Below are positions 24,999 to 34,256 of a stretch of 50,229 bases of DNA, piece after piece. This DNA is from CAYMOV01 sp964392085 (GTDB lineage: Bacteria > Oederibacteriota > Muellerivitia > Muellerivitales > Muellerivitaceae). Both the position numbers and the translations under genes were made by a program. The stretch is from assembly GCA_964392085.1 (NCBI GenBank), contig CAYMOV010000011.1, positions 1 to 50,229 of the forward strand, read 5' to 3'. The notes beneath the pieces are model-generated. The model worked only from the letters and a program-made list of their open reading frames with translations, had not been told where the DNA came from and did no database searches. Each line of letters begins with the position of its first letter. Position 1 is the stretch's first letter.

Positions 24999-27392
24999 AT
25001 GCAGTCTCTCGCCTTCGTGTCGGATCTGGCCTGGTTCCTCGGGGTGGGCGCGCTCATCACCGCGGTATTCCTTCGCCTGCGCCTTCCCGTCCTGTTGGGG
25101 TACCTCTTGGCCGGACTGCTTTTGGGGCCCCAAGGGCCCTTCGCGTCCTTCCTGACCCACCCCGCCAACGTCGAGATTTTGGGCCAACTCGGCATCATCT
25201 TCCTTCTGTTCTTCCTAGGCACCGAATTCCACCTTCGTAAGCTCAAGTCCCTCGGCCCCGCCCCCCTCCTGGCCGGCGTCCTGGAGCTCACCCTCATGCT
25301 GTCCCTCGGCTTCGAGGCGGGCCGCCTCATGGGCCTGGAGACGGCCCCCAGCCTCTTCCTCGGGGCCATGCTCTGCATGTGCTCCACCACCATCCTGGTG
25401 AAGTCACTCAACGACCAAAAGTTGATGAAGGAGGACTTCGCCTCCTTCGTGGTGGGCCTCACTTTGGTGGAGGACCTGGCCACGGTCCTCATCCTGATCT
25501 TCGTGTCGGGCTGGTCCGAAAGGAGCCACCCGGGGATCGGACCGATGGTCTCGGCTTTGGGCAAGGTCACGGCCTTCACGGCCCTGACCCTGGCGCTGGG
25601 CCTGGGTCTGGTCCCGAGGCTCCTGAAACGGTTGGACCGGCAAGGCAACCTGGAGATCCTGGCCTTGGCGGCCATCGGCTTCGGGGTGGTGCTGTCGGCC
25701 CTCGCGGGACACCTGGGTTTTTCCACGGCCCTCGGGGCGTTCCTTAGCGGCATGGTGATGGCGGACTCGGGCGTGATGCCCAAGATCCAGGAACGCCTCT
25801 CGACCCTGCGGGACCTATTCGTGGCGTTGTTTTTCATCTCGGTGGGGTTCCAGGCGGATTTCTCGGCGTTGGGCGGCCATTGGGGCTGGACCCTGGCGGC
25901 CCTCGCCGTCGTGCTGGTGGGCAAGGTCCTCTCGGTGACGGCTTCCGCCCTCCTGATCGGCTTGGATGCCCGCACCGCCCTCCGATCGGGGCTGGCCATG
26001 GCCCATGTCGGGGAATTCTCGTTCGTGGTGGCCGCGCTCGGCATCGCCCAAGGCGCGCTTCCCGCGGAGATGATGGGCGTCGTGGTGGCGGCTTCCACGG
26101 CCACCATGTTGACCACGCCTTTCTTCATGAGACACGGCGGCGCCTGGGCCGATAAGTTGGAATCGCGACTGCCTTCAGGCGCCAAGACTTTCCTGGCGCG
26201 TTACCAAAGCTGGCTCAAGGCCCTCCATTGGCCGCTCCAGGACCTGAAGCTTCCCCGCAACCTCTATCCCCTGGCCCTGAGGGCCGGCATGCTCGTCCTC
26301 CTCCTCGCATCCTTGGGGCCGTCCCTGCCGTGGGTTCGGCGCACCCTCCGCGATCATTTTTACCCTGAGAACGGGGCCGAATCGCTCCTGACCACCCTGG
26401 GGGTCCATCACGCCCCGGATGAAGCCCTGGGACCTAAGCTCGCCGTGGAGATCGGTTTCTTCCTGGCCTTCCTGGTCCTCTTCCTGTTGTTCCTCAATAC
26501 CCTCAAGCGCCTCTTCCGTCACCTGCTGATGAACCGGGGCGAGTCCATGGACCGGAAGGGCCAAACCCTCCTGGCGCTCTGGATGTTCGTGTCCGCGGCC
26601 GTCACGGCGGCCCTCTTCCTCGCGGAAGCCTCACCCTTCGTCTCACCTTGGACCCTTTTGGCGGTTCTGGCCGGGGTGGCCCTCTACCTCTTCGGCGGCC
26701 TGACCCGGGCCATGGCCCTCATGGATGACCGCCTCGACCATTTCGTGGACCAACTGATCAAGACCGCCGAGGGGGCGGTCCCCTCGGACCGGGCGAGCCT
26801 CCAGACCCTTTTGACCGACCGCTATCCCCTCTCGGCGGTGGTGATGGACTTCATGATGCCCCCGACCCCCACGGCGGCCAACCGCACCCTGGCCGAGCTT
26901 CGGTTGCGGAAGGCCACCGGCGCCACGATCCTGTCGGTGTACCGGGGGGAGACCAACCTCACGAACCCCTCACCGGACTTCCAGATCCTGCCGGGCGACG
27001 TCTTATGCCTCTTGGGCGAGAAGGAACACGTGCAGGCGGCCTTCGCCTATTTGAACGAGCTTTGCCGCAAGCCGCCGGAGGCCGACTCCCCCGATTCCGC
27101 CCCCCAATTGGAGACCCTCCAGGTCCCGCCGGGGTCGCCCTTGGCCGGAAAGACCTTGAGGGACCTGTCACTCCGAAGTTTGACCGCCGCCACCGTCGTG
27201 GGCCTGGACCGCGGTGGATCGCTTACCACCTCGCCCGCCGCCGACACCCCCTTGGCAAGCGGGGATATCCTGTTGGTGTTGGGGAGCCCGGAGGCCCTGA
27301 AGAAGGCGGACAAGCTGATCCAGTCCGGCGGCCCCTCGCCCGAGGCGTCCACCCTGGAGGAACAGTCCCTGGAAGCGGAACTGCGGGGTTGA
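24999..27392 (+). CDS. KefB/KefC-type monovalent cation:proton antiporter (CPA2) with TrkA-C domains
   Basis: The 797-aa protein has an N-terminal Na+/H+-exchanger domain of about 12 helices (residues 1-390; QLGIIFLLFFLGTEF and GLALVEDL-like GLTLVEDLATVLIL). Further helices follow (about 425-580). It ends with two TrkA-C (RCK_C) regulatory modules (about 640-690 and 705-780; LPGDVLCLLGEKE and SGDILLVLGSPEAL). The NAD-binding RCK_N domain usual in KefB/C is not seen, so regulation must differ. It probably exports K+ or Na+ in exchange for protons. Predicted leaderless. Confidence 0.9.
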   Translation: MQSLAFVSDLAWFLGVGALITAVFLRLRLPVLLGYLLAGLLLGPQGPFASFLTHPANVEILGQLGIIFLLFFLGTEFHLRKLKSLGPAPLLAGVLELTLMLSLGFEAGRLMGLETAPSLFLGAMLCMCSTTILVKSLNDQKLMKEDFASFVVGLTLVEDLATVLILIFVSGWSERSHPGIGPMVSALGKVTAFTALTLALGLGLVPRLLKRLDRQGNLEILALAAIGFGVVLSALAGHLGFSTALGAFLSGMVMADSGVMPKIQERLSTLRDLFVALFFISVGFQADFSALGGHWGWTLAALAVVLVGKVLSVTASALLIGLDARTALRSGLAMAHVGEFSFVVAALGIAQGALPAEMMGVVVAASTATMLTTPFFMRHGGAWADKLESRLPSGAKTFLARYQSWLKALHWPLQDLKLPRNLYPLALRAGMLVLLLASLGPSLPWVRRTLRDHFYPENGAESLLTTLGVHHAPDEALGPKLAVEIGFFLAFLVLFLLFLNTLKRLFRHLLMNRGESMDRKGQTLLALWMFVSAAVTAALFLAEASPFVSPWTLLAVLAGVALYLFGGLTRAMALMDDRLDHFVDQLIKTAEGAVPSDRASLQTLLTDRYPLSAVVMDFMMPPTPTAANRTLAELRLRKATGATILSVYRGETNLTNPSPDFQILPGDVLCLLGEKEHVQAAFAYLNELCRKPPEADSPDSAPQLETLQVPPGSPLAGKTLRDLSLRSLTAATVVGLDRGGSLTTSPAADTPLASGDILLVLGSPEALKKADKLIQSGGPSPEASTLEEQSLEAELRG

Positions 27393-27454
27393 ATCACCGT
27401 TCAATGCCATATAAACCCATTTTCTCCAACACCCACCGCAATCACGAAGCGCCC

Positions 27455-27494
27455 CAAAAATAAAAAACCCCAACGGGCCCTGAATCCGTTGGGG
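27455..27494 (-). terminator. Intrinsic terminator (minus strand)
   Basis: On the minus strand CCCCAACGG and CCGTTGGGG form a 9-bp stem, followed by TTTTTTATTTTT. It lies 54 bp beyond the stop of the 65-aa gene and supports that gene being transcribed. Confidence 0.85.
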
Positions 27495-27547
27495 TGAAAC
27501 TGATCTCGGCCTGGGACGGCGGGGAGGAATCCGCCGCCCGGCGGGCG

Positions 27548-27745
27548 TCAATCAGGTATGGAAATCCGGGTCGATCCCACGGGGTCTTGCGTTACCGGGT
27601 GGGCAATATGGCTGATCGGGTGGGTGAGGCAGGGAATCTGGTGCCGGCCTTCCACGGCCGTCCCGAGCGCCATCAAGACAAACATCAAAATCCAAACCGT
27701 CAGGAAGGGAACCGCGGCTTCCAATCGCCGTCTCCAGGGATTCAT
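27548..27745 (-). CDS. Small membrane protein of 65 aa
   Basis: The product has one strong membrane helix (VPFLTVWILMFVLMALGTAV) and a His/Pro-containing tail. TTGGGAGGCCCGG ends just before the ATG at 27745, an excellent SD at good distance. A strong terminator follows. I do not recognise the family. It could be missed by annotation because of its size. Function unknown. Confidence 0.6.
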   Translation of the reverse strand: MNPWRRRLEAAVPFLTVWILMFVLMALGTAVEGRHQIPCLTHPISHIAHPVTQDPVGSTRISIPD

Positions 27746-27892
27746 CCGGGCCTCCCAAGGGTTTCGATCTCGTTGGGGGTTGGACACGGTTGGGAGGGGG
27801 TCGGTTCCCGGTCCCCGTTAAAGACTTAAAAAATCAAGCCGGTATCCATCGAGGATCGCCTCAAAAAACCATCGAATTGATCCGGATAATTA

Positions 27893-28987
27893 TCAAAGTT
27901 TCATGTCCGCGTAGACCCACAGCTTGCGGGGAAGGTTTCCCAGGGGCCCCGCCGCCCTCCCCACCGTCCATTGTCCCCCCAAACCCAATTCCAGGTGTTT
28001 CGAGAACTCATAGAGCAGTCCCGGCTCCGCCAGGAGACGCCCATTTCCCGGCGACCGCACGAGTTTCGGGTTCCAACGAAGCCGGTAGTAATTGGGCGTC
28101 TCGATCCCCACGGAAAGGTAACCCGCCCGCGCGCCCGGATCCGTCGCGGCCGGGCCGAAAACGCGCCCCGTGCCATCCCAGAGGTATTCGATGTGGATGG
28201 GAAACTCGTGGTAGGCCGTGGAGAAACCCGCCACCCACTCCAAGGGGCGGCCCGAACCGCCCAAGGGATGCCACCCTACGCCCTCGAGCCTGCACTGGAA
28301 TCGGCGGAAGGTGGCGGACAATTCCGCCCCGATGCCGTCCTCGCCTTCCCTCCGGGCGTAAAGCGGGGTCCCGGAGAAGCCGATCCCCTGGTTCTCCATC
28401 CGCACCACCCACTCGGAATGCCCGTCCCGGAGCCACCGCTGGGCGGCCTCCAGCTTGGTGTTCGGCCAAAGGGTGTAAACCGCGTCCCAACCGTCATTGC
28501 CGGGCTGGGGATCCCGAAACGCCTCCAGGGGGCTGGGCGCGTGAAAAATCCGCGTGGGCTGGTAAACCTTCGAGTCGCCCCAACCCACCGGCACCCGCCC
28601 AGCCGAAACTTCCCATCGGGCCTCGGTGAATTTCAGGAAAAGTCGTTCCAGCCTCGCCGAGTAGAGTGAGCTGCCGTCCGCGGAGGACCGTTGGCCTTCG
28701 GCCCAAAGCCGTCCGGCTTCCCCGTCAAGCGTGGAAGCGGCGACCCTGGGGGGCCCCAACTTGGTCCAATCACCCTGGCCGCCCGCCTCCAGGCGCCATT
28801 GCGCCGAGAAGTCATGGTTCCACCCCCCGGTCAAGCGCGTCCTCACGATCTCCGCGGCAGGGGCCTGGTCGGTGTCCACCACCCCCGACAGGTCTGTCAG
28901 GTTTCCGTACCATTCGGCATGGGCCGGCCCAGCCATAGCCGCCAGGAAAGCGGGGACCGCCAACGACAGGGCGCGCGAAAGCCTCAT
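27893..28987 (-). CDS. Probable outer-membrane beta-barrel protein
   Basis: The 364-aa protein has a signal peptide (MRLSRALSLAVPAFLAAMAGPAHA). The rest is amphipathic beta-rich with many aromatic girdle residues (for example RWEVSAGRVPVGWGDSKVYQ, WVVRMENQGIGF and RLRWNPKLV), as in porins of the 'SAGRxxxxWG' type. The last residues (KLWVYADMKL) alternate as barrel strands do, though not ending in Phe. The start overlaps the mscS stop by 4 nt (28984-28987). Ligand unknown. Confidence 0.65.
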   Translation of the reverse strand: MRLSRALSLAVPAFLAAMAGPAHAEWYGNLTDLSGVVDTDQAPAAEIVRTRLTGGWNHDFSAQWRLEAGGQGDWTKLGPPRVAASTLDGEAGRLWAEGQRSSADGSSLYSARLERLFLKFTEARWEVSAGRVPVGWGDSKVYQPTRIFHAPSPLEAFRDPQPGNDGWDAVYTLWPNTKLEAAQRWLRDGHSEWVVRMENQGIGFSGTPLYARREGEDGIGAELSATFRRFQCRLEGVGWHPLGGSGRPLEWVAGFSTAYHEFPIHIEYLWDGTGRVFGPAATDPGARAGYLSVGIETPNYYRLRWNPKLVRSPGNGRLLAEPGLLYEFSKHLELGLGGQWTVGRAAGPLGNLPRKLWVYADMKL

Positions 28988-30066
28988 TTGTGTTTTACCG
29001 CCTTCCGTTTCGCGGCCTTCGGGGGTGGCGCCATCTCGACGGTCCGCGTGGGGTACGGAATGGTGATGTTTTCGACTTGGTAGCGTTTACGGAGCGCCTT
29101 GATGAACTCGTGCTTGATCAGGAAACCGTCGGTGAACCGCCTGGCCCTCAGGTTCACCGCGAAGTTGATCGAACTGGCGTCGAATGTGTGGAACCGGATG
29201 TTCGGCTCGTGGTTTTCCACCGCCCCCGGGACGGTTCGCTGGATATCCCGGGCGGTCTCCACCGTAACCCTCTCCACCCGGTCCAGGTCGCTGTCGTAAT
29301 GGACGCCCACCTGCACCGTCACGGCCACCTCCGGGTCGGGGGCGTCGTAATTGACGATCTTTTCCTCCGCCAATTTCGAATTGGGGATGACGAGGATCTG
29401 GTTCGGCAGGAGGCGGATGCGGGTGGAGCGCCACCCGATGGCCTCGACGTATCCCTCCTCGCCGGAATCGAGCCGGATGAAGTCCCCCACCTTGACCGGC
29501 TTGTCGAGCAGCAGGTAAAAACCGGAGAACAAGTTGCTGAGCGTGCTTTGGAGGGCCAGGGCCACGGCCAGGGAACCGACGCCGAGGGACGCCAGGATCG
29601 GGGTGATGGAGATGCCCATGCTGGACAGCACCATCAGGAAGCCGAGGGACCAAATGACGATATGGAGGATCGCGGACAAGAAGACGTGGGCGTGTTTGAC
29701 GGTCTCGCGGCGGGTCTCGAGGTCGGCGAGGAAGCCTTGGAGCAGTTGATCCACGAAATAGACCCCCGCCACCAACAACCCCACCATCAACACTTTGTGG
29801 ACCACCGCCACCTGGCCCTCGGTGATGGGCGTGAACTCGACAGCCACCATGAGGCCGGTCACCAGGATCAGGGCGTTCAAGGGGGCCGGCAGGGCCTTCA
29901 CCACCAGGTCGTCGAACTGCCAGCTTGTCTTGGAGGCGAGGGACTTCATGCGGCCCAGGATGATCTTTTCGACCATCCACCAGACGAGGGACCAGGCGAC
30001 AAAGATCCCGCCCGCCATCAGCCAATGCTCGACCTGTGTCATTTCATGGCCGAAAAGCTGGTCCAT
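28984..30066 (-). CDS. Small-conductance mechanosensitive channel (MscS family)
   Basis: The 360-aa protein has five hydrophobic segments. The pore-lining TM3 is ASLGVGSLAVALALQSTLSNLFSGFYLLL, followed by the beta domain entry KPVKVGDFIRLDSGEEGYVEAIGWRSTRIRLL and IPNSKLAEEKIVNYDAPD. The C-terminus is basic. It would protect from osmotic downshock. I choose the ATG at 30066 because GGAGGGCGTG lies right before it; an ATG 12 nt earlier also exists. It is coupled by a 4-nt overlap to the barrel gene, which could act at the outer membrane beside it. Confidence 0.92.
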   Translation of the reverse strand: MDQLFGHEMTQVEHWLMAGGIFVAWSLVWWMVEKIILGRMKSLASKTSWQFDDLVVKALPAPLNALILVTGLMVAVEFTPITEGQVAVVHKVLMVGLLVAGVYFVDQLLQGFLADLETRRETVKHAHVFLSAILHIVIWSLGFLMVLSSMGISITPILASLGVGSLAVALALQSTLSNLFSGFYLLLDKPVKVGDFIRLDSGEEGYVEAIGWRSTRIRLLPNQILVIPNSKLAEEKIVNYDAPDPEVAVTVQVGVHYDSDLDRVERVTVETARDIQRTVPGAVENHEPNIRFHTFDASSINFAVNLRARRFTDGFLIKHEFIKALRKRYQVENITIPYPTRTVEMAPPPKAAKRKAVKHK

Positions 30067-30150
30067 CACGCCCTCCATTCACCGGATGCAACACCTTACC
30101 AAACCCTCCCCAACCGTCAAGGCGGGGTAAGATTTATCTGTCCCCCGGCT

Positions 30151-31092
30151 TTACCGCTCCAGCGGCCTTCTCATCAACCCGCTTTCGGGTTCCACATCCC
30201 ACCAAACGCTTGTCTTGGGTTCAAACAGGCTCGCCCCGGCTGGGTAGAGGTCCGAACGGCACCCGAGCGTTTCCCCCGTGGCAGCGTCCAGGATCTCCGG
30301 TTCCGAATTGTTGGTCAGGTAGAGGACCCGATCCCCGAACGACTTGACCAAGGCGGTCATGTGTTTCAGGGTGTGTTGGCATCCTTTAGATGTTTTCCAA
30401 AGCAACCGTTTGTTGCCGTCATACGCGCGACAGTCATTCTCCAGGTCCGCCACGAAAGTCCTGCCCTGCTTGTCCCGGGCGATCCCCACGGGAAAACCCG
30501 GCCCATCCCCCGGCTTCAGGGACCAGACCACCTTCTCAGTCCTGAAGTCGATTTCCTCAATCGCCCAATTCACGGAGTCGGACCAGGACAGCACCAGGAA
30601 ATTGCCGGTGTCGGGACAGCGGACCGCTTGGCGGATGGGGAGGTCGATCTTTCGCTCCCAACGGATCTTGGGGCGGGTGCGGCGCGCGTCCGCCAGGATG
30701 ATGCGGTTACCGTCCCCGATCGCCGCCAGGATGAGCGTGGGATTTCCGTTAAGGTCCCGTTCGGCCGCCACGGCGCTGTAGACGCCGCCCTTCAAGCCCA
30801 TTTGGGACCAGTCCCAAACAACCTTGAAGTTTCGGCCCACCCGGGAAAGGAGGAAAACGTTTCCGGACCAGCCGGCGACGAGGAGGTTGCCGGACGGTTG
30901 GAGTTCGAGGCTCACCTGGTCCCGGAGCGGATAGGACCAATCCAACGAACCGTCGGCGCCCACCCGGACCACCGAATCCTCCAGCGAGGCGTAAACCGCC
31001 GGAAACGACTCCCCCGCCCGGAGGGTGGCGGTTGAAAGGAGGGAGATAACCGCAAAAAAGAAAAGGAGGCGTTGGAGCGTGGTGAGTTTCAT
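30151..31092 (-). CDS. Exported PQQ/WD-like beta-propeller protein
   Basis: The 313-aa protein has a signal peptide (MKLTTLQRLLFFFAVISLLSTATLRAG). Seven or so short 'GNLLVAGWSG..' style repeats follow (ADGSLDWSYPL, PSGNLLVAGWSGN, PDTGNFLVLSWSDS, GRTFVADLENDCRAYDGNK), typical of quinoprotein-like propellers that bind partners or ligands. No catalytic residue is obvious. The gene stands between mscS (85 bp away) and the cNMP-binding gene on the same strand. Family not named. Confidence 0.55.
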   Translation of the reverse strand: MKLTTLQRLLFFFAVISLLSTATLRAGESFPAVYASLEDSVVRVGADGSLDWSYPLRDQVSLELQPSGNLLVAGWSGNVFLLSRVGRNFKVVWDWSQMGLKGGVYSAVAAERDLNGNPTLILAAIGDGNRIILADARRTRPKIRWERKIDLPIRQAVRCPDTGNFLVLSWSDSVNWAIEEIDFRTEKVVWSLKPGDGPGFPVGIARDKQGRTFVADLENDCRAYDGNKRLLWKTSKGCQHTLKHMTALVKSFGDRVLYLTNNSEPEILDAATGETLGCRSDLYPAGASLFEPKTSVWWDVEPESGLMRRPLER

Positions 31093-31130
31093 GGGGTTCC
31101 GAGGGTGTTGTTCAAAGGGACATGAGCCGT

Positions 31131-31157
31131 CCTGTGACTCCGTGTCCCTGTGGTGGA
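31131..31157. repeat. Solo arm of repeat family A (A10)
   Basis: GTCCTGTGACTCCGTGTCCC and TGTGGTGGA match one arm of the family; no partner arm nearby. Confidence 0.5.
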
Positions 31158-31165
31158 TTTGGGTT

Positions 31166-31642
31166 TTAGGTCAGCCAGAACTTGATGATCTCGAAGTTCT
31201 TATTGGCGGTCCGGAGGCGCGAGCAGAGCGTGACCACCACAAGGTCTTGGAGGTTCAGGGCAGTCGCCGGCCCCTTCTGTTTAAGCAGCTCGTAGCTCGC
31301 CCCCGAGAGGCGGAAGACCGTCGAGGCCTCCTCGGAAACCGCGTCGGCGGACCTCGTGTCCCCCTCGATCAGGGCCATCTCCCCGAAGATGGACCCGGCG
31401 TCCAGCACGGTCAACAGCTGTTCCTGGGGTTCCTTGCGGCCCTCGGGTACCACCATCCGGCGGATGCGGATATGGCCGGCCCGGATGAAGTAGAAACCGT
31501 CCCCCGGGTCGCCCTCACGGAACAGGACGCCCCCCGGCGGGAGCTTCACCTCGGTCAGGGCCTCGGACAACACCATCCAGTCCTCCATCTTGAGGCCCCG
31601 GTAGGGCAAGGCGTCCCGGAAAACCGACAGGTCCACGGACAT
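31166..31642 (-). CDS. Cyclic-nucleotide-binding domain protein
   Basis: The 158-aa single cNMP-binding domain has FREGDPGDGFYFIRAGHIRI, and the phosphate cassette FGEMALIEGDTRSADAVSEE with the Arg that contacts the cyclic phosphate. There is no DNA-binding helix-turn-helix, so it is not a Crp-type regulator but a signalling or adaptor module. GGAGCG precedes the ATG at 31642. It lies on the same strand as the DUF815 gene. cAMP or cGMP specificity cannot be told. Confidence 0.88.
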   Translation of the reverse strand: MSVDLSVFRDALPYRGLKMEDWMVLSEALTEVKLPPGGVLFREGDPGDGFYFIRAGHIRIRRMVVPEGRKEPQEQLLTVLDAGSIFGEMALIEGDTRSADAVSEEASTVFRLSGASYELLKQKGPATALNLQDLVVVTLCSRLRTANKNFEIIKFWLT

Positions 31643-31658
31643 GGCTCGCTCCGATCCA

Positions 31659-31733
31659 CGAATTAGGAATTCGAAATCCGGAATGAGGGATCAAAGCCGG
31701 CATTCCTAATCCCGCATTCAGCATTCATCATTT
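31659..31733. repeat. Degenerate AATGCGGAATTC-type repeat (family D)
   Basis: ATTAGGAATTCGAAATCCGG on the left and CCTAATCCCGCATTCAGC on the right are inverted, loosely related copies of a short unit. It covers the 85-bp gap between the cNMP and DUF815 genes. Confidence 0.45.
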
Positions 31734-33071
31734 CTGGTTTAAGTGCTTGATGTACTGGCTCGCGCTTCGACCCGACCGCCCGTTGTTTTGCAGGCACCAG
31801 CGCAAGGCCCCCCGTTCCAGCTCGACCCGGGGGACCGTGAGTCCCGCCTTTTCCGCCAGGTGCCTCACGATGGCCAGGTAAGTCTCCTGGTCGGGCGCGT
31901 AAAAGCTCACGACCAGCCCGAATCGGTCCGAGAGGGAAAGCTTTTCCTCCACCGCGTCGAGGGGGTGCACCTCGTCCTGGCCCCCGTGGTCCGCGCGGTC
32001 GGAGAACGTCTCGGGCATGAGGTGCCGCCGGTTCGAGGTGGCCACCAAGATCACGTTTTCGGGCACCGCCTCGACGGTCCCCTCCAAGAGCCCCTTCAGG
32101 CCCCGGTAGCGCTCGTCGTCCGCGTCGAAGGACAGGTCGTCGAGGAAGAGCATGAACCGCTCGCGGCGTCCCCGCAGGATCCGCAGGACCGAGGGGACCT
32201 CCAGGGCGTCCAATGGGCTCACTTCCACCAACCGCAGGCCCCGGTCCTGGTACTCGTTCAATCCCGCCTTCACCGTGGAGGACTTGCCCGTTCCCCGCTC
32301 GCCGTAGATCAGGGTGTGGTTGCCGGGCTTTCCCGCGGAGAAACCCTCGAGGTTTTGGAGGAAGTCCCGCCGGGCCCCGTCGTAGCCCTTGAGGTCGGCC
32401 AACCGGATCGGATCGGGGAAGGCCACAGGCTCCAGGCGCCCTTTATCTTGGCCCGATGGCGGGGCCCAACGGAAAGCCCGGTAGCGCGCGAAGATGCCCT
32501 GGCCGTATTGGAGGAAGTAAGCGCAAACGTCCCGAACAAGGTGGGGGGTCGTGAGGGTGGCCTGGAGGATCTTCTCCTTCACCTGCCGCCTAGCCTCTTC
32601 CCAATCCGGAAGCGGTCGGGGAACCGGCAATCCCTGGAGGCCCTCGAAGGACGCCAGGTCGGCATGGGGGTCCAAGCCCCGGGATCGGACCGTCCAGTCC
32701 TCCCGAAGGATCGCTTGGAACCGCTCAAGGTCCTTCCCGTATTGGAGGATCAGGTCGGGGCCCATTTGGCCGATCGGCTGGGTCTCGGCCTTCCGGTGGA
32801 CCGGGTTCGGATCGTCGAGGAACCGCTCCAAAAGGAAATCCTGCAGGGCGTTGCCCACCCTCGGGTGCCGGATGAATTCCTCGGTTTCCGCCACATGGCG
32901 CCAAAGGCGTTGGTGAAGGACCGCCGTGGCCGGGGACTTCATCTGGAGCGCCTGAAGGAAAAGCGGGAAGGCGAAGACCGGCTCGGAACCCTCGAAAAGC
33001 CGGTCGAGCAGGACGAAGCCCGAGAGGTCCGGGGCGCGATGGGTGGTTTTCGGTTTGTTGGGCTTCGGCAT
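31728..33071 (-). CDS. DUF815 AAA-type ATPase with N-terminal extension
   Basis: The 447-aa protein has a C-terminal AAA domain: Walker A LIYGERGTGKSSTVKAG, Walker B FMLFLDDLSFDADD and the sensor VILVATSNRRHLMP. This is the DUF815 signature (no arginine finger, typically helper ATPases of unknown role). The first ~180 residues are helical and are not part of DUF815. The ATG at 33071 is preceded by GGGGGTG at a suitable distance. TACAAT at 33097-33102 on the minus strand is a likely -10. Divergent from amrS. Confidence 0.85.
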   Translation of the reverse strand: MPKPNKPKTTHRAPDLSGFVLLDRLFEGSEPVFAFPLFLQALQMKSPATAVLHQRLWRHVAETEEFIRHPRVGNALQDFLLERFLDDPNPVHRKAETQPIGQMGPDLILQYGKDLERFQAILREDWTVRSRGLDPHADLASFEGLQGLPVPRPLPDWEEARRQVKEKILQATLTTPHLVRDVCAYFLQYGQGIFARYRAFRWAPPSGQDKGRLEPVAFPDPIRLADLKGYDGARRDFLQNLEGFSAGKPGNHTLIYGERGTGKSSTVKAGLNEYQDRGLRLVEVSPLDALEVPSVLRILRGRRERFMLFLDDLSFDADDERYRGLKGLLEGTVEAVPENVILVATSNRRHLMPETFSDRADHGGQDEVHPLDAVEEKLSLSDRFGLVVSFYAPDQETYLAIVRHLAEKAGLTVPRVELERGALRWCLQNNGRSGRSASQYIKHLNQK

Positions 33072-33167
33072 GGACACCCCCGGAGGAATGGCCAATATTG
33101 TAACAGGCTCCGGACCGGAAGACGGGGGAGGGCATCCGATCCCTCCCGACCAATCCCCACTAGGTTG

Positions 33168-33173
33168 TATGCT
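33168..33173 (+). promoter_or_regulatory. -10 of amrS, leaderless geometry
   Basis: TATGCT is followed by 6 nt and the GTG start. No clear -35 (CCCGAC at the right distance). Confidence 0.4.
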
Positions 33174-33179
33174 GGTTCG

Positions 33180-34256
33180 GTGAAAAAGCCGTCCCTGGAA
33201 CAAGCCCTCGCGAAACGCACGGTGGAAGGCTCCCTCGTTGAGCGCCTCCCCGACGGACGCCTGCGGTGTTTCGCCTGCGGACACCGCTGCGCCCTGAAGG
33301 ACGGACAAAAGGGCATCTGCAAGGTGCGGTGGGCCGATGGCGGCGTCCTCCATGTGCCCCACGGTTACGTCGGCGCGCTCCAGGTCGATCCCATCGAGAA
33401 GAAGCCGTTCTTCCACGCCCTGCCCGGCGCGAAGGCCCTTTCCTTCGGCATGCTGGGCTGCGACTACCACTGCGATTACTGCCAGAACTGGATCACCAGC
33501 CAGGCCCTGAGGGACCCGGCCTCGGAGGATAATGGCGCGGCGCCCCGCGACATGAAGGCCGCCGAGATCGTGGACCTGGCCCTGGGGCAAGGCTGTCGGG
33601 TGGTCACCTCGACCTACAACGAGCCGCTCATCACCAGCGAATGGTCCGCCGAGATCTTCGACTTGGCCCGGGAGAAGGGCCTGTTGACGTCCTTCGTTTC
33701 GAACGGCAACGCCACCCCCGAGGTGTTGGACTTCCTCAAGCCGAGGTTGGACCTCTACAAGGTGGACCTGAAGGCTTTTAGGGATGAAACCTACCGCAAG
33801 ACCCTCGGCGGGCCCCTAAAGCCCATCCTGGAGACCATCGAGGGGCTCAAGTCGCGCGGCGTTTGGGTGGAAGTGGTGACCCTGGTGGTGCCGGGCCTGA
33901 ACGACAGCGAGGAGGAACTCAAGGGCATCGCCCTGTTCCTCGCCTCCGTGTCGAGGGACATCCCCTGGCACGTGACGGGCTTCCATCCCGACTACAAGAT
34001 GGAGGACAAGCCCTGGACCGAGCCGGAGGGCCTTCGGCGCGCCTGGGATATCGGCAAGGAGGCGGGGTTGAATTTCGTCTATACGGGCAACCGGCCGGGG
34101 GAAGTGGGGGCCACCGAGAACACCGACTGCCCCTCCTGCGACGCCTTGTTGGTGGAGCGGAACGGGTACCGCGTCCTCAAGAACCGCCTGGGCGCCGACG
34201 GGCTTTGCCCGGCCTGTGGGGCCAGGGTCCCGGGGATCTGGTGGTCAACGCCATGA
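33180..34256 (+). CDS. amrS: AmmeMemoRadiSam-system radical SAM protein
   Basis: The 358-aa radical SAM enzyme has the CxxxCxxC cluster site in LGCDYHCDYCQNW. The N-terminal cysteines (FACGHRCALKDGQKGICKV) and the C-terminal CPSCDALL..CPACGARVPGIW are typical of AmrS, related to pyruvate-formate-lyase activases. The reaction it performs is not known to me. In other genomes it lies with AmmeMemo partners, which are absent here. The GTG at 33180 has no SD; TATGCT at 33168-33173 ends 6 nt before. Overlaps the next gene by 4 nt. Confidence 0.9.
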   Translation: MKKPSLEQALAKRTVEGSLVERLPDGRLRCFACGHRCALKDGQKGICKVRWADGGVLHVPHGYVGALQVDPIEKKPFFHALPGAKALSFGMLGCDYHCDYCQNWITSQALRDPASEDNGAAPRDMKAAEIVDLALGQGCRVVTSTYNEPLITSEWSAEIFDLAREKGLLTSFVSNGNATPEVLDFLKPRLDLYKVDLKAFRDETYRKTLGGPLKPILETIEGLKSRGVWVEVVTLVVPGLNDSEEELKGIALFLASVSRDIPWHVTGFHPDYKMEDKPWTEPEGLRRAWDIGKEAGLNFVYTGNRPGEVGATENTDCPSCDALLVERNGYRVLKNRLGADGLCPACGARVPGIWWSTP

